DNA of 64,000 bases from Carallia brachiata (taxonomy: Eukaryota; Streptophyta; Magnoliopsida; Malpighiales; Rhizophoraceae): the NCBI GenBank assembly GCA_021464245.1, contig JADCRB010000040.1, positions 4,928,273-4,992,272 of the forward strand. Direction: 5' to 3'. The position numbers and the translations under genes are program-made. Below are positions 22,345 to 35,451 of this stretch, piece by piece (within the stretch, counting starts at the first letter, position 1; each line of letters begins with the position of its first letter). The notes below the pieces were generated by a model that was not told where the DNA came from, did not search any database, and was given only the letters and a program-made list of their open reading frames with translations.

Positions 22345-25300
22345 TTCTAAAATATGATGTCTCACACAAAGAGAAATTATTTTTTATTGTGTAGTTTTTT
22401 TTTTGACCAAAATTTTTATTCTGTAGTTAATTAATAAACTAATAAATTTTTTAATAAATTTAAAAAAATGCAAAAGTTAACGAAATAAATTACTAATTTG
22501 AGGCTAAAAGCAATGTCTCCTCGATGTGTATTTCAAAAAAGAAATGTCTCCTTGATGTGACAGGAAATTGTTATCTTCCCCTGTCTCCGATCAGACCTCT
22601 TTCTGTTTGTTTAGCACTCCATTAGTTGGAAAAGAATTAAAATTTAATTATTATTATAATTATTATTTTATCTATTTTTTTACCCTTTTATATATTTTTT
22701 ACGTTTTTTTATTTATTAAAAAAATAAATTTTCTCGTTATTTTTTTCTTATAAATTATTATTTATTTTTTTCTATACTTTCTTTCTCTATACTTTTTTTC
22801 TTTATATAAACAATTTATTTTCTTCACTATTTTTTCTCTTACAAATTACTATTTATTTTTTTCTTTATATTTTATTTACTTATTTAAATAACTTATTTTT
22901 TTATTAATTTTTTTATTAATTTTTTTTTACACCTTCCTTTTCAATCCAAATGTACTAAGGAAACGATAATCAACATAGAAACTGGGGTCGGTAAATGTAT
23001 TGTAGAGTTTTAATTGACAGGAGCGAGAAAAAAGAAAAGTTGAGAATGTAATTCCCTTCGTCTTTTAGAATATTTTAATTAAAAATCTCAATCCTTTTCT
23101 TAGAAGATATCAATTTTGAAAAAAAAGTACAAAATTCAAGAAAATAAAACAAATTACTTTCATAATATTACTCAAGTCGTGATAGGCTTTATAATTTTAA
23201 AAAAATATTATTAGGTTACTGTAATCTTAGGTAGTTTTTGTAACTGTTATATACGAAATGATAGAACAAATTATACAACGAATAACTAAAAATTATATAA
23301 TATATAACTGAAAATTATACTATGTGTCATTGAAAATTATATAACTTATAACTAATTATTAAAAAAAATTTAATAATTAATTATATTTCATATAATCTTT
23401 TTAATACATCAAATAATTTTTTTTATTATATCATATATTATAATTACGAAAATTATCTAATACTACGATCACTTGACTTTTCTCTCAAAAAAAAATGCAA
23501 TTGACTTTCTCGCACTACAATGGCCATTTCTAACGGCGTGTGGGGAGTAAGAATATATGGGTGACTGTCATGGAATGGTCTCCATCCAATTGTCACACTT
23601 TTTAAGGGCACTTTTAATACGGGCCTTTCATGTGCACCCTTGACTTCCGGGTAAAATTGGTCATGGAATGGAATGTAGCCTTTTCTGTAGTGGTACCCTC
23701 TTTTTGTCAACTCGGCTTCGGTTCAGCTTGGCTGTCTTGAAAAATTTAGCCAGCCAATAGTCATATAAACATTATATACTGTACGATTCAGCTGACCGCC
23801 TCTTTAATTGCGATTCTGCTCGTCATCTGCGAAGAACCTAATAAAGTTAAAGCTAATCCAAACTACATCCAATGGTGTTCCCTTCCACTGAATATGGGAA
23901 TTGGGATGCCTTTATCTTCTTTTTATCAATCAAATTTATGCCAAGACATGATCGAAAGCGAAGCTTTAACATCATTTTATCCTTATTCTTAAAGTGATTC
24001 TTTCATGCCTTCTTCTTACATTTATCTAAGGAAAAAAAAAAAAGGCATTTGAGATTGTAACGTACTTGGAGCTTTGAGCATCTGGGGAGGCAATATTGAC
24101 ATTACTCTGAAACAGGTCTCTTTGAATTTGTACTCAACATCTTTTGCCATGTAAAGTAGATTGATTCATAGTTTATTTAATTTAATTAGAGAGGACTTGT
24201 TAGCATAATTGTTTCTCATAGAATGTTTTGCATAAAAACCATCTAAAAAAATGGTGCTACTTAATTTACATTTATTATACTCATTTAAATATATAAAAAT
24301 CAAAATCAAAATTCTCAAAAATAGATATAAAAATCAAAAGATTTAATTTAACAATTTTCACACAATAAACTGTTTTAAAGACGCATAATAGACATACCCA
24401 ATTCACAATAAAAGTATTTATGTTTATGCACAAATGTCAATTCCAACCTTTTATCTGCACTATGATTAATAATTGTTGCCTAATGTCTATAAAGCGAACG
24501 AGCTAAAATTAGAAAAAGAAAAGAAAAGAAAAGAAAAGGCACAAAATTATTAAGCTGCAAGCTTCTTACACTTTTGTCCACGATAATGGAATAAGACAGC
24601 AAAACATGAACATCTTTCGAAATCCCCTTTTAAGGGAAGCGAAAAATGGCTCTCGTCTCATGTTCTAGGCTCCAACTTAAAAAATTTAAAGCTTTTGGCG
24701 CTTGTTTGTAAGTTGTACCTAAATTCGAGAGTTCAAAACGAAGCCGGTGGCTTGATGAGCCGGCAGAGCAATCGTTGCCGCTTTTGCGGTGGATGCAAAG
24801 TAAATTGTCCGCATGAACGTGGGCGATGCGCTCCAATGGCCACAACAAACCACAAACGAACCTTCCATGACGAACAAAAAGCCTAATCCAATTAATCGTG
24901 TCTAAGACTGAATGTCTCGAATAAAAAAATATGGTGCTTAGACGGTAACGTCGTCTCCCGTGTTGGTGGGAGCCCGCCACGCAAACACGCCTTCCCCTTC
25001 TCCCCCTGCTTCCTCCTCGTCTTTGTAAGCCAACAATAGCGGCGCACTTCCACGGGACCCTCCACGTAAATTATTTTTGATCAATCGTTGATGCCAAAGG
25101 GACCCACATTCAGGGGCATCTTCCATTTATCGTTCCAAGATGCCGCATAGGCCTCTACGCTACTTGTTCTTGTCCAATGACATCAATGGCCTCTGGTTCC
25201 TTTTGTAGGAATAAAGCATCGGAAATTAAGCCATTTCAAATTAGCTATTGTTTACAATCCCAATAATAATAATAATAACATTCATAAATGGAAGCAAATA

Positions 25301-27199
25301 CTAATTAAATACTAATCTCGTCAAAGTGTTCGTTGTACAAATAATTTAGTTGATGACTTTTTACTGGGTACTCAATAATTTTTTTTTCACGAATTCGGTG
25401 TAAAAACTTAGCTCATTATAGAGTGTATTTTGGGCAATACTTCTAACGGATTTATAAAATATTACTCATACTTTCTTATTATATAACAAACACTAATTGA
25501 ATATAATTAATGAAATAACATTTTTTTTCTTATGTTCTTTTCTTTAACTCACCATTTATATTATTATATAATAACCACATATACATAATCTTATTAATTC
25601 TGTGTTCAACAAGTATTTTCCTCGATAAAAAGGGTAAGGTTGTCCAATAGGAAAAGTCGATTGTCTGGGTAATTTCGTTTACAAATCCAATCCATTACTT
25701 AGATGACCCTGCAGGTCCATGGAATTCTAGAAACGTTGGACTCGTGCTAATTTCTGCTATGATTTATGTTCTTTGACTACATAAAGATCGAGGAAAAAAT
25801 AATTTTCCACACAATAATTGAACACTCCCTGATAGAAGGAAAAAAAATATATGAAATGGTATATGATGGGTGAATTGAACAATTCAATTCTGAAGATACC
25901 ATACTAGATTTTTTATTAATGACTTTTTTACAAGGAAGTTTTTCCTCCTGTCCTCCAAAAAGGGAAAAAAAAAAGAAGAAGGAAGATTTACAATAAATTA
26001 TTTCTTCATAGTCTAACTCCAGAATTTGTATCCCATATAAAAGATGCAAAAGGGAAATTAAATGCTTCTTTCCCATAAATCTAACAAAGAAAGAGATAAA
26101 TTTTTTGAAAGTGTCAACATTTGCACAGTTAGTTCTTACCATCTTGGCACAAGAGCCCTGCCTGTGCCTGGTCGCCAACTAAACTTTTCACATGCAGCCT
26201 ATAAATACAGTAGATGATGGCCGGTCTCACATCTAGAAGGTGTGGGATATAAATGCAACCCCCCCCCCACCCCCCTTTTTTTTTTTTTTTTTCCTAAAAT
26301 TTTCAATGATTTAGATTTTAAAAAATTATCTTATATTATCCAAAAAAAAAGCACAATCTGTTCTTTGAAAAAAAAAAAAAAGAAACAATTTTACGTAGCT
26401 GAAATAATAGATTAAATTTCTAAAAAGTGAAGTTCATTTTGTTAAAAATGTAGAATATTTTTATTTTTGCGAAACAAAAAAATAATACTCTAATAGGAAA
26501 AAATATAACAAGTTTTTACAAAATGTAAATTATTTTATTTTATTTTTTCAAAAAATAACTATTACTCAACTGCGTGCACTATCGATGATCTATTCAATTT
26601 TACCTGTCAAAAAGAGATGATCTATTCAATTTTGGCTTTGCTACCTGGTAACAACCCCATTTGTGGATAACAAAAAGTTTGAAAAGAAAGAAAAAAACCT
26701 AATTTTAAGGGAAATGCGTAAACAAACAGCCGACCTAACAAAATTGAACCATTTATTTTTTTATAAATTTAATTATTAAATAATTTATATCATTACATAT
26801 TTTTAATTTAATAAATTATTAAATTTATCTTTTATTTTAAAAAATTTATTTTAGTTATTTCATATATTATATTTCTATCTTTTCTATTAGAGTTCTGATT
26901 GACTATCTTAGGAATACAATCCGATAATTTATTACGAGAGTAATAATACTATAATTTTTAATAATAACATATATATTTTTAATAATAATAAATTAAATAA
27001 AAAATTTTTATTATAAAAATATAAATTTTATTATTTAAAATTTAACTCTCATCGCTCTTCTGTCGCTGAAACTTTTTCGTTTCCAATTAATACCCTTCAA
27101 AACCTTCCTATTTTGCCCGTTAGGTGCCCCCCAGGAGCCCCCAACACTCATTTTCATTCTTGCCACATCAGCCGTCTAAAAATTTGACATGTCATAAAA
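22344..27199. other. Gene-poor AT-rich intergenic DNA
   Basis: Mostly A/T-rich. Bases 23270-23350 hold a degenerate repeat of about 25 bp built on AACTGAAAATTATA. Bases 24600-25200 are less AT-rich and open in more than one frame on both strands, without a recognisable product. Bases 26260-26293 are a C-run followed by a T-run. I see no gene that I can support. Confidence 0.5.
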
Positions 27200-27208
27200 T
27201 GGGCCCAC
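27200..27208. promoter_or_regulatory. TGGGCCCAC site II element
   Basis: TGGGCCCAC is a TCP-type site II motif, common in plant housekeeping promoters. It lies 23 bases before the TATA box of the ALKBH10B-type gene. Confidence 0.5.
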
Positions 27209-27221
27209 AAGTCCTCTCCCA

Positions 27222-27230
27222 CTATATAAG
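27222..27230 (+). promoter_or_regulatory. TATA box of the ALKBH10B-type gene
   Basis: The CTATATAAG sequence here would set transcription start near 27255, leaving a leader of about 215 bases before the ATG at 27471. The leader includes a CT-rich tract at 27307-27328. Confidence 0.65.
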
Positions 27231-27470
27231 GAAACCCCAAAGCCCGCTCTCCCAGAATCCCTCACGCGTGACCAAGCACTCGCTCACACCTGCCTACAGC
27301 CCCCATTCTCTCTCTCTTCTATCTCTTTAATCAACACTGCTCCGATATTCCCACCGATATCTCGGCCGGCCGGTTGGTTGATAAACCCCCGATATTTTGG
27401 GAGATTCGGAACACCTGATATCGACGAGAACTGCGCATAGCGTACAGAATTAGTCGACGAATTCTCAGTG

Positions 27471-30400
27471 ATGCCGATGGCGGCTGGGCCAGCGTCGCCG
27501 AAGGATCGAGCTGCTCCTCCGCTGGGGCCAGCCGTGGTGCCCATACAAGCTCCTCCTATGATGGTGGCGGCGGAGGCGTTCGCGAACGACGCTATCCTCG
27601 CCTGGTTCCGCGGGGAGTTCGCTGCGGCCAACGCGATTATCGACGCCCTCTGCGGCCACATCGCTCAGCTCGGCGGAGGCGCAGGATCGGAGTACGAGGC
27701 GGTGTTCGCCGCCATCCACCGGAGGAGACTGAACTGGATCCCGGTGCTCCAGCTGCAGAAATACCACTCTATTGCTGACGTGGCGGTGGAGCTGAGGCGC
27801 GTGGCGGAGAGGAAAATGGAGGCGGGGATCAAATGCGACGCTGGGAAGAAGACTAATGAGGTGGTGACAGTGGGGGAGATTCCGTCGGATGAAAAAGGGA
27901 AAGACTGCGGCGAGAAAGCGACGGAATGCGTTGAGAATGGCGCCGCCGGCAATGGCGGCGATGTGGAAGAGGAGGATTCGCCCGATAGCGAGATTACTGA
28001 TTCCGGTAGGCCATAACACCCTGTTTCTTCTTCTTTATTTTTGATCATTAATGCAAAGTTTCTCACTGCCGTGTGAATTATGATTGGCAACTGCTAAAAA
28101 ACTAATCTTTTTGGCTATTTTGCTCTTGTTCGTGAAAATCGCGACGGAGAATCGGCCCACAAAGTTATAATCGATGGCAATTCCACCAAATTATTTGGTT
28201 CTGCCGAGCTTTTTCGATTGATATTGATTCATAAGCCAAATGGTTTGTTTGTTTTGCTAGAAAAAGTTGCTTCCTTTTTTATGTACATGACATGAAATTT
28301 TTTTGCTTCCTCTTTGGGAGGGTTGCGAAAGAGAAACTTGTAATAATCATTAACTAAATGAACTGACTTTTTTTTTTTTCCATTGTTTTGCAAAATCTTC
28401 TTTTTCCCGAGAAATTTTTCAATATAATCTTTTTTTTTTGAACGAATTTTCAATATATTCTTAAAAACTAAAGGACTGTTATATATGATAAACTCAAAAG
28501 GACTAATTTTTCAACCAATTTTCCATCAGATCCGAAATTCAAACCACAAAGTTTGCAATTTTTGCTTTTTTTTTCCCGTAAATCAAGAATGTTCCGTCGT
28601 ATAATGAAGATGCTGTCGTCTATTTGTCTATTTTCTGAACATAAAGAGCAAAATGATTTTAAAGTACACAGCCACGAGGAGAACGTATTATTTCTTTATT
28701 TTATTTTGTTACATATTTTATTTCTTGTTCATTAAAGAATAAAGATATATCAGCGGGGTTTGGTGTTTCGAGGTTGTGACTTGTAAGAACGCTTGTCTGC
28801 ATCTGGGAGTAGCGAACCCCCTCGTTCGGACACAGTTGTTGTAGGTGGCGCGTGGGGCAGCCGTATGATGTGATCTCGTGAATTGTGTGTGGGGTTGTTG
28901 AGCTTTTTGACAAATTTGCGCATTTTTTGTTTGGTAATTCCCACGTGGATGACCGGCCAAAGGTTGTCGGATCAAGTCTGCGGTCATAGGGTGGACGATC
29001 CAACGAAGGAGGTTTGTTTGGGTAGCACTGTAAAAGGATAACCGAATCCAAGATGCGGATCTCGGTAGCGTTGTCCACAGTTATTTTCTCGGGACTTCAT
29101 TATTGTTTGTCCTGCCCCACATAGTTGGTACCATAAGCTACAAAATTCTTGGAGAGTGACAACAAGAATTTTCCAACCCAGGAGGGAAGGTAAAAAGGGT
29201 GGCTGCTGAACGAGGGGACAAAAAGAAGAAACAACACGAGAAATTAAGTTTGATTTTGTTGCTTTTTTCTTTTTTCTTTGTGGTTCATTATAATTTAGTA
29301 CGTTACAGATGTTATATATATATATATTTTAATATTGATATCATCTAATCTCTTGTCTACTGCTTGTCAAATTCATGATGTTAAGAATTTAATTAGCAGC
29401 CTTGTGCATTGATGGAATAGTCTCCTTTCGCTCAACATTTCTTCTTACCAATATTTGATACTTTGTTGGTGCAGGATGTCAAGAAGTGCTGCCGAGCGAC
29501 AATAATGTCAATATATGTTTCAACCATGAAGACTGCGCTGCACGTACTGCTCAGATCAAGTTGACAAAAGGTTTCTCAGCCAAGGAGCAAGTGAAAGGGC
29601 ACATGGTGAGTTCTTATCTTCAAATTTAAGAGAAATCCAGAGAATAGAAACCTCTATTGTATATATGCTAGTTAAAGAAATTATGAAACAGCAGCCAACT
29701 GACACTGATTGAGATTTGGACTGGCAGGTGAATGTTGTCAAAGGTTTAAAGTTATACGAGGATGTATTTACTGACTCAGAGCTATCTAAGTTGACTGAGT
29801 TCGTTAATGAACTCCGGGTTGCTGGCCAGAATGGCGAACTCTCAGGTCAAATTTATTCTGCTTTACATTTGATGCTTGAACAGTTAATAGTAATGTGAAG
29901 GTTCTTGTACCAGTATTGTGTCTTTGGCATTCCATTTACATATTACAACCATTTTCTTCAATATCACCTGCTCCTTAAAGTTATTTCCTTCTTAAGTTGC
30001 TGGTTCTTCTATATACAATCTTAAAATGGAAAAGCTCGTCTTTAAACCAGAAAAGTATATATCTATAACTACTAAGTGAATCTCCTTAAATATTGAATAT
30101 AGGCGATACTTTTATTTTATTCAACAAGCAGATCAAGGGAAACAAGAGAGAGCTGATTCAGTTTGGTGTTCCAATATTTGGGCACATAAAAGAGGAAGCT
30201 ACAAGTAACAACCAAACAAGTAAGATATGCCCGTATGATGTTCTTTAACTCAAATTTCTGATTATTCACCTAAAGTACTCTCTTGTCCCCTTTCTCTTTT
30301 GTTTCTTGATTCTAGGTCTGTTAATGTATGAGTTTTGCATATCCTAGCACGAATGCCAGGGGAAATCTTTGATGGTTATTCAATTTTGCCAGGTAATATA

Positions 30401-31786
30401 GAACCAATTCCAGCTCTCCTCCAGGATGTCATTGATCACTTGGTTCAGTGGCAACTAATATCAGAATATAAAAAACCAAATGGTTGCATCATCCACTTCT
30501 TTGATGAGGTATTACTTATTTTACCGGATCAACATGTTATATTTTCGAGATGGCCTATACATCGAAGAGCACATGATAGCTTTTGATCTGTATTGTAAGC
30601 ATTAATTTTGAATCCTATCTATTTTATGCCATGACTTCTTGTTTTTGGGTATTTAATATGTTCATCTGCCCTCTGATACAGAATGAATACTCTCAACCAT
30701 TTCTCAAGCCACCCCATTTGGATCAACCAATCTCTACCCTTATCCTTTCTGAATCAACAATGGCTTTTGGACGTGTTCTTGTTAATGATAATGATGAGAA
30801 TTATAGAGGTCCACTCATGCTGTCACTGAAAGAAGGGTAGGCATTCATAATTTCTACAACTTGTATTTGCCTGTTTTTCGGTTACTCATGGTGCTAGGGC
30901 AACAAATGGAAGCTACATTGATAACATAATTACACTCGAAAGTTGAATAGGAGGATTATCTCGTATAGAAGCAGCATGTTTTTATTTATTTTTTATTTTT
31001 TCCTAACAGGCAGAAACCATGAAACTGTTCTCAATTCACTCGTATATTGAGGGCATTTATGGCAAATTTTTTTCTTTCTTTCTGTCTTTTGTTGTCCTAA
31101 AAACTGTCTTCACCACGATGTTCATTTTATGATGACAATTCAGTTCAGATTATATGTATCTTGTTACTCACAAGTTGGGATTCCTGAAACTGATCCTTCT
31201 GAAAAATCTTTTCCTGTAAATACTTTGTCAACCATTTGCAGCATTTGGTTCTTGTGAAAATATCACAGAAAATATGACACGATTCTGGAAGTCTTGCAGG
31301 TCTATTATAGTGATGAGGGGAAACAGTGCTGATATGGCAAGACATGTTATGTGCCCATCCCCAAACAAAAGGGCTAGTATCACATTTTTCAGAGTACGCC
31401 CTGAATCTAACCATGGCATGTCATCACCAACCAGTCCGACTGCTGGAGCCATGACTCTCTGGCAACCAGGCATTGGAAGCCCATATGAAGCGCCAAATGG
31501 AGCACTCAGTGGCTACCACACAGTGGACACAATGACCAAATGGGGAGTCCTCCGTACCCCAGTGGTCATGCTTGCTGCCCCAATGCGTCCTATGGTGTTG
31601 ACTCCCAAAAGAATGCCCCGGGGTGGTACAGGAGTTTTCTTGCCTTGGACTATTGGATCAAGAAAACCAGCCAAGCATCTTCCACCTCGTGCCCAAAAGG
31701 GACGCCTGCTTGCATTGCCTTCTCCAGTTGAAACACACATTGCAGATTCTGTTTCTGAGACAGCTGTCAATCTAGAAGGAAAATGA
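27471..31786 (+). CDS. ALKBH10B: ALKBH10B-type mRNA N6-methyladenosine demethylase
   Basis: Seven exons: 27471-28005, 29475-29605, 29728-29845, 30103-30219, 30348-30508, 30682-30836 and 31300-31786, giving 567 codons. The family oxidatively removes m6A from mRNA using Fe(II) and 2-oxoglutarate; Arabidopsis ALKBH10B promotes flowering this way. Visible landmarks are the Ala-rich N-terminus with AILAWFRGEFAAANAIIDAL, then VVKGLKLYEDVFTD, KGNKRELIQFGVPIFGH, the iron ligands in PPHLDQPIS (H366, D368) and MARHVM (H421), and the 2-oxoglutarate Arg region FFRVR (437-439). A Pro/Arg-rich tail follows. The ATG at 27471 is the first in frame. Exon 5 has two possible acceptors 45 nt apart; the inner one (start 30393) gives the QTSNIEPIPALLQ form common in the family and a 552-aa protein. 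All other junctions are GT-AG. Confidence 0.95.
28740..29065. other. Unexplained GC-richer segment in ALKBH10B intron 1
   Basis: Within intron 1, this stretch is less AT-rich than its flanks. It is open on the minus strand for about 120 codons, for example with RPPYDRRLDPTTFGRSSTW. It contains no splice-bounded exon of the host gene. I do not recognise it; it could be an old insertion or a captured fragment. Confidence 0.35.
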
Positions 31787-34352
31787 AGTTTGCTTTAAGG
31801 CAGCCCTTGGGCCAAGACAATGTTCAATCTACAGTATTGAAGAACATTCAATTGACTGTGGAAAGATTCCCCTGTTGTAAAAAAACAAAAGGCCCAAACT
31901 GCTGCTACAGGAGTTGTTTTCTATTTCATTTCTCCTTTGCTCCGGGCTAAGTTTAGGTTCTAGTGTCAGTCCACATTTCTTTGATGCCAATCATGTAGGT
32001 CTCTAGCGTAGTTGAGCTTTACGTTTGCAGAGTGTTAATTAGCTCCAAGCAGAAGGCGGGATTTTGTATTAACTACCAGTTAATCCATATCGCATCAGTT
32101 TTACAGACAAATTTTGCATTTGATTGGATGCTTTTGGTTGCTGTTTTCGTCAGGAATAGGTGAATCAATATGAATGACCTTCTCGAATGTCTTGTAGGGT
32201 TGGCAGGGAGCTAATTTCTTTGTGGACTTGGAAGAACCAACAACACTTATTGCTTCATCATCTTCGAACAACCTTTAAGTTCTCATTCACGATCTCTGAC
32301 AGTCATGATCTTCTTTGTGTTTACTGACACTGTCGTGAAAATTTGCCATCGCTTACATATGATCAGCAGGAGAAATAATCATCAATGTGAATGTCATCTA
32401 TTTGCTGAGACTGAAGCTAATCGCGGAAGAAAGAACCCCCTGGAAGTGGCACCTGGCAAGGGTTTTCCAGTATGTAGACCATCAAGCCATCCTTGAAAAT
32501 ATACGATGAAAAAGCACAACACGGTATGATTCATCTCCTCGTTTGACAACTTATTTCCGGTGGTTGACTAGTAGTTTCTAAATGCAGAAACAGAAAAGTA
32601 ACCGACACTAGCAACTTCGCAGTTAGATAACTAAGTCAATCAAAGAACTTGCAAGTATACAGAAAGCATAAATTTAAAGAACACAATGATAACGAGACAA
32701 AAATATCATCAACTTTACGTTTGCAAGTATACACAAGGGAAAAATAACCTTGGTTTTTCTCTCTGTTTTTTTTCTCCTTGTTTTTCTCTGTTGCAGTAGG
32801 CAACACTTTTTTCCTGTTGGAGTATGTTAACTAGCATGGTCTCGTAAAATACAACGGGAGATTACATTTTTCTATTTCTTTAATTCTCCATATTTAACTA
32901 ATGAGATTTATTAGTAGTTTTGAGCGCAAATTGTCTTGTTTTAACCAATGAAGTGTCTTGGTAACGGGCTTGTCTATAAAACCAAGACATCCTATGTTCT
33001 TTTTTTTTTTCTTTCTCATTGTTAAGTTTCTTCACAGTAAATACGAGTTATTTTATTTTTTTTAACTTTCTTTCCATTAATTGAGTTCATTTAGGTCTGG
33101 CTACAGGTACCGAGATTTTATAGCTTGAGACTTGTTAGTACTTGTACTGAGTCAATATAATATTAATTTTTTTTTTTACAAAATAAAAATTTTAAATTTA
33201 GATGATGTTATCTTAAAATGTAAAGTGTAAATATTATATGAAATTTGGTATAACAAAAAAAATTTTCTTTGGAAATTTTTTTACAACAGTAGAAAAATTA
33301 ATATTTTAATAAATTTGTTACTGAAAGGTATACACATTCGGTTGCAGTAACATTTCTGTTACATATATTAGTATGAGCAACTACATACATATTTAGAAGA
33401 AAAGAAAGATCAAAGGAATGGTGCATAAGAGTGGGGATAGCGGTTCAAGATTCCAACTTTTGATGCACCTTATCTCAAATTCTAATTCTACTAGTTACTG
33501 TTGAAGTTTTTCGCAATTGATTCTTGGTGGTCTGTAGGTGTTTCTTAAATTTAAAACACGTCTCTTATTCTTAAATTTTTATGAATCAGTAAAATTTAAA
33601 AGAACATGTGAAAGTTAAATGGGATGATAATATTACAAATATTTGTAAATGAAAATAAGGAAACAATTAAAAAAAAAAGGAAAAAAGAAGTTCTTATCCA
33701 GGAAACAGAAAACCTTAGGCAACTGGAAAATCTATCAACTTTCTTCAATTTATGCACCCAACTGACTCACTTTATTATTATTTTATTTCAATTTATGTTA
33801 CAAAGGTGATATGATTTAAGCTGCGTCCTTTTAAAGCTTGCAATCCTCTTAGGATGTGGATTGTCTTTTAGTTTGAATTAATTAATTTTAATAAATTATT
33901 ATAACTGTCGATTAGTTAGAGAGCATCTCATCTATGAGAGAAAAAAAGGGTCGGTTATGTTACTTCACTATCAAATCCAAACTGATAAAATTTACTTCAG
34001 AAAAAGGCAAATGGCTTGGCTTTGGTGCTTTGCCGATAAATAAAGCTTCTTTTTTTCCTTTTGGATTAAACAGACTATCCACCCAACACCCAAAGACTCT
34101 CTTCTTCTTCTTCCTTTGCCTCCTCTTCCAATCTTAAAATGTATTGTATTTCTTTGTTGTTTCTTTGTTTCAAAACTAATCTAATGGTAGAAAGATCGGC
34201 AAGGTTAAAACTCAATCAAGAGAAGTCTACAATAAAATAATGCTTGACATAATTGATACGACGTGAAGATAACAACTTAGTGACAAGAAAACGATCTTTG
34301 AAACAGAAATAGTTGATTAGGTCTCCATGACCTACCAACCTTGATTAGAAGA
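31787..34352. other. ALKBH10B 3' region and intergenic DNA
   Basis: The first ~300 bases are the likely 3' UTR. The rest is A/T-rich with T-runs near 33001 and 33165. No exon, RNA gene or element is recognisable. Confidence 0.5.
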
Positions 34353-35451
34353 TTAATTACGAGTCTCGACTCTTGACCATAAATCCAATTTTTTGATCTT
34401 TGATATTAAAAGCCCGCTAGTTTGTAATGACACAGGATCAAAGCGCAATCTCTTGGGTATTCTTTCACTCTCGAACGGTGAATCTTTGGCAACATTTGTC
34501 TCCTGCACCTCTGTGAGATCACAGGCGATCATTTGTACTCCAACAAGATAAAGCTGAAAGCTGTCAAAAAGGGAATGTTCAATCTTGGGAGCCATGAAAC
34601 TGCTCTGGCCTAAAAAACAAGCCATAAAAACTTTTTTCTTACTTACAATCCAGCATGGTTAAGTTTGATTATAAGCATTTAAGCATGGTAAAGCACACCA
34701 GCTGAAGAATTTTCCTTGAGAAATTGCTTCACCACATCTTCATTTTGAGAAACTGTCAAACTGAAAATGATAACAACTTAAGAATACTTAGATACTTGTA
34801 TGAGTAGGTATGCATTTTTGCAAACAATGCGTAATAAATATGCAACACACCTGCAAATGCTGCAGACAAGCAATCCCCCAACTTTTAGTTATCTAAACCC
34901 ATTTTTAAGGAGTTGAAACTGCAACAAAAGAGAACAAATATTTAAGATGCAAGGGAGAAAATCAGCTAAAAGATTTTGAGAAAGTACTATTAAGTGAAAA
35001 CTATGAATTCACCATGAAGCAGGTCTCAAATTGCGTCCTCACACGTTCAAGGAATCAAAGGGTCCACACAAATCAAGAAATAACTAAAGCAGCACTTTTG
35101 GCCCACAAGCTAGAAATTCAACCGAACTACCCGAAGAGGGGTCAAACTATCAGTCCTCTCTGCACCTAATACACGTTGATTAAGAGTTTCCCATTCCCAG
35201 TTTTCGAACTTTTGGATACGTCTAACTGAACCATCAAGAGTACATTCTGCATCCACCAGGAACTGAATTAAATTTGATCCATCCTTTAGATTCAAAGTTT
35301 CAGTATACAACCGACCATTATAAACATTAGTTTACATCAAATGGGTGTGTAACACAATGTTGACGGAGAACGCGGCAAATATCCAAACTAACGCCAAATT
35401 CACCTTGTCGTAGTCAGTGCAAAACTTCCACGATCTCTTCCCGAATCAAAC

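Noticed and set aside
24630..24980. 116-codon minus-strand open frame
   Set aside because: No known motif; overlapping frames are open on the plus strand, and there is no conserved start or promoter.
25777..26178. 133-codon minus-strand open frame
   Set aside because: It would begin at TTG, not ATG, and includes a run of Phe from an A-rich tract; not coding-like.
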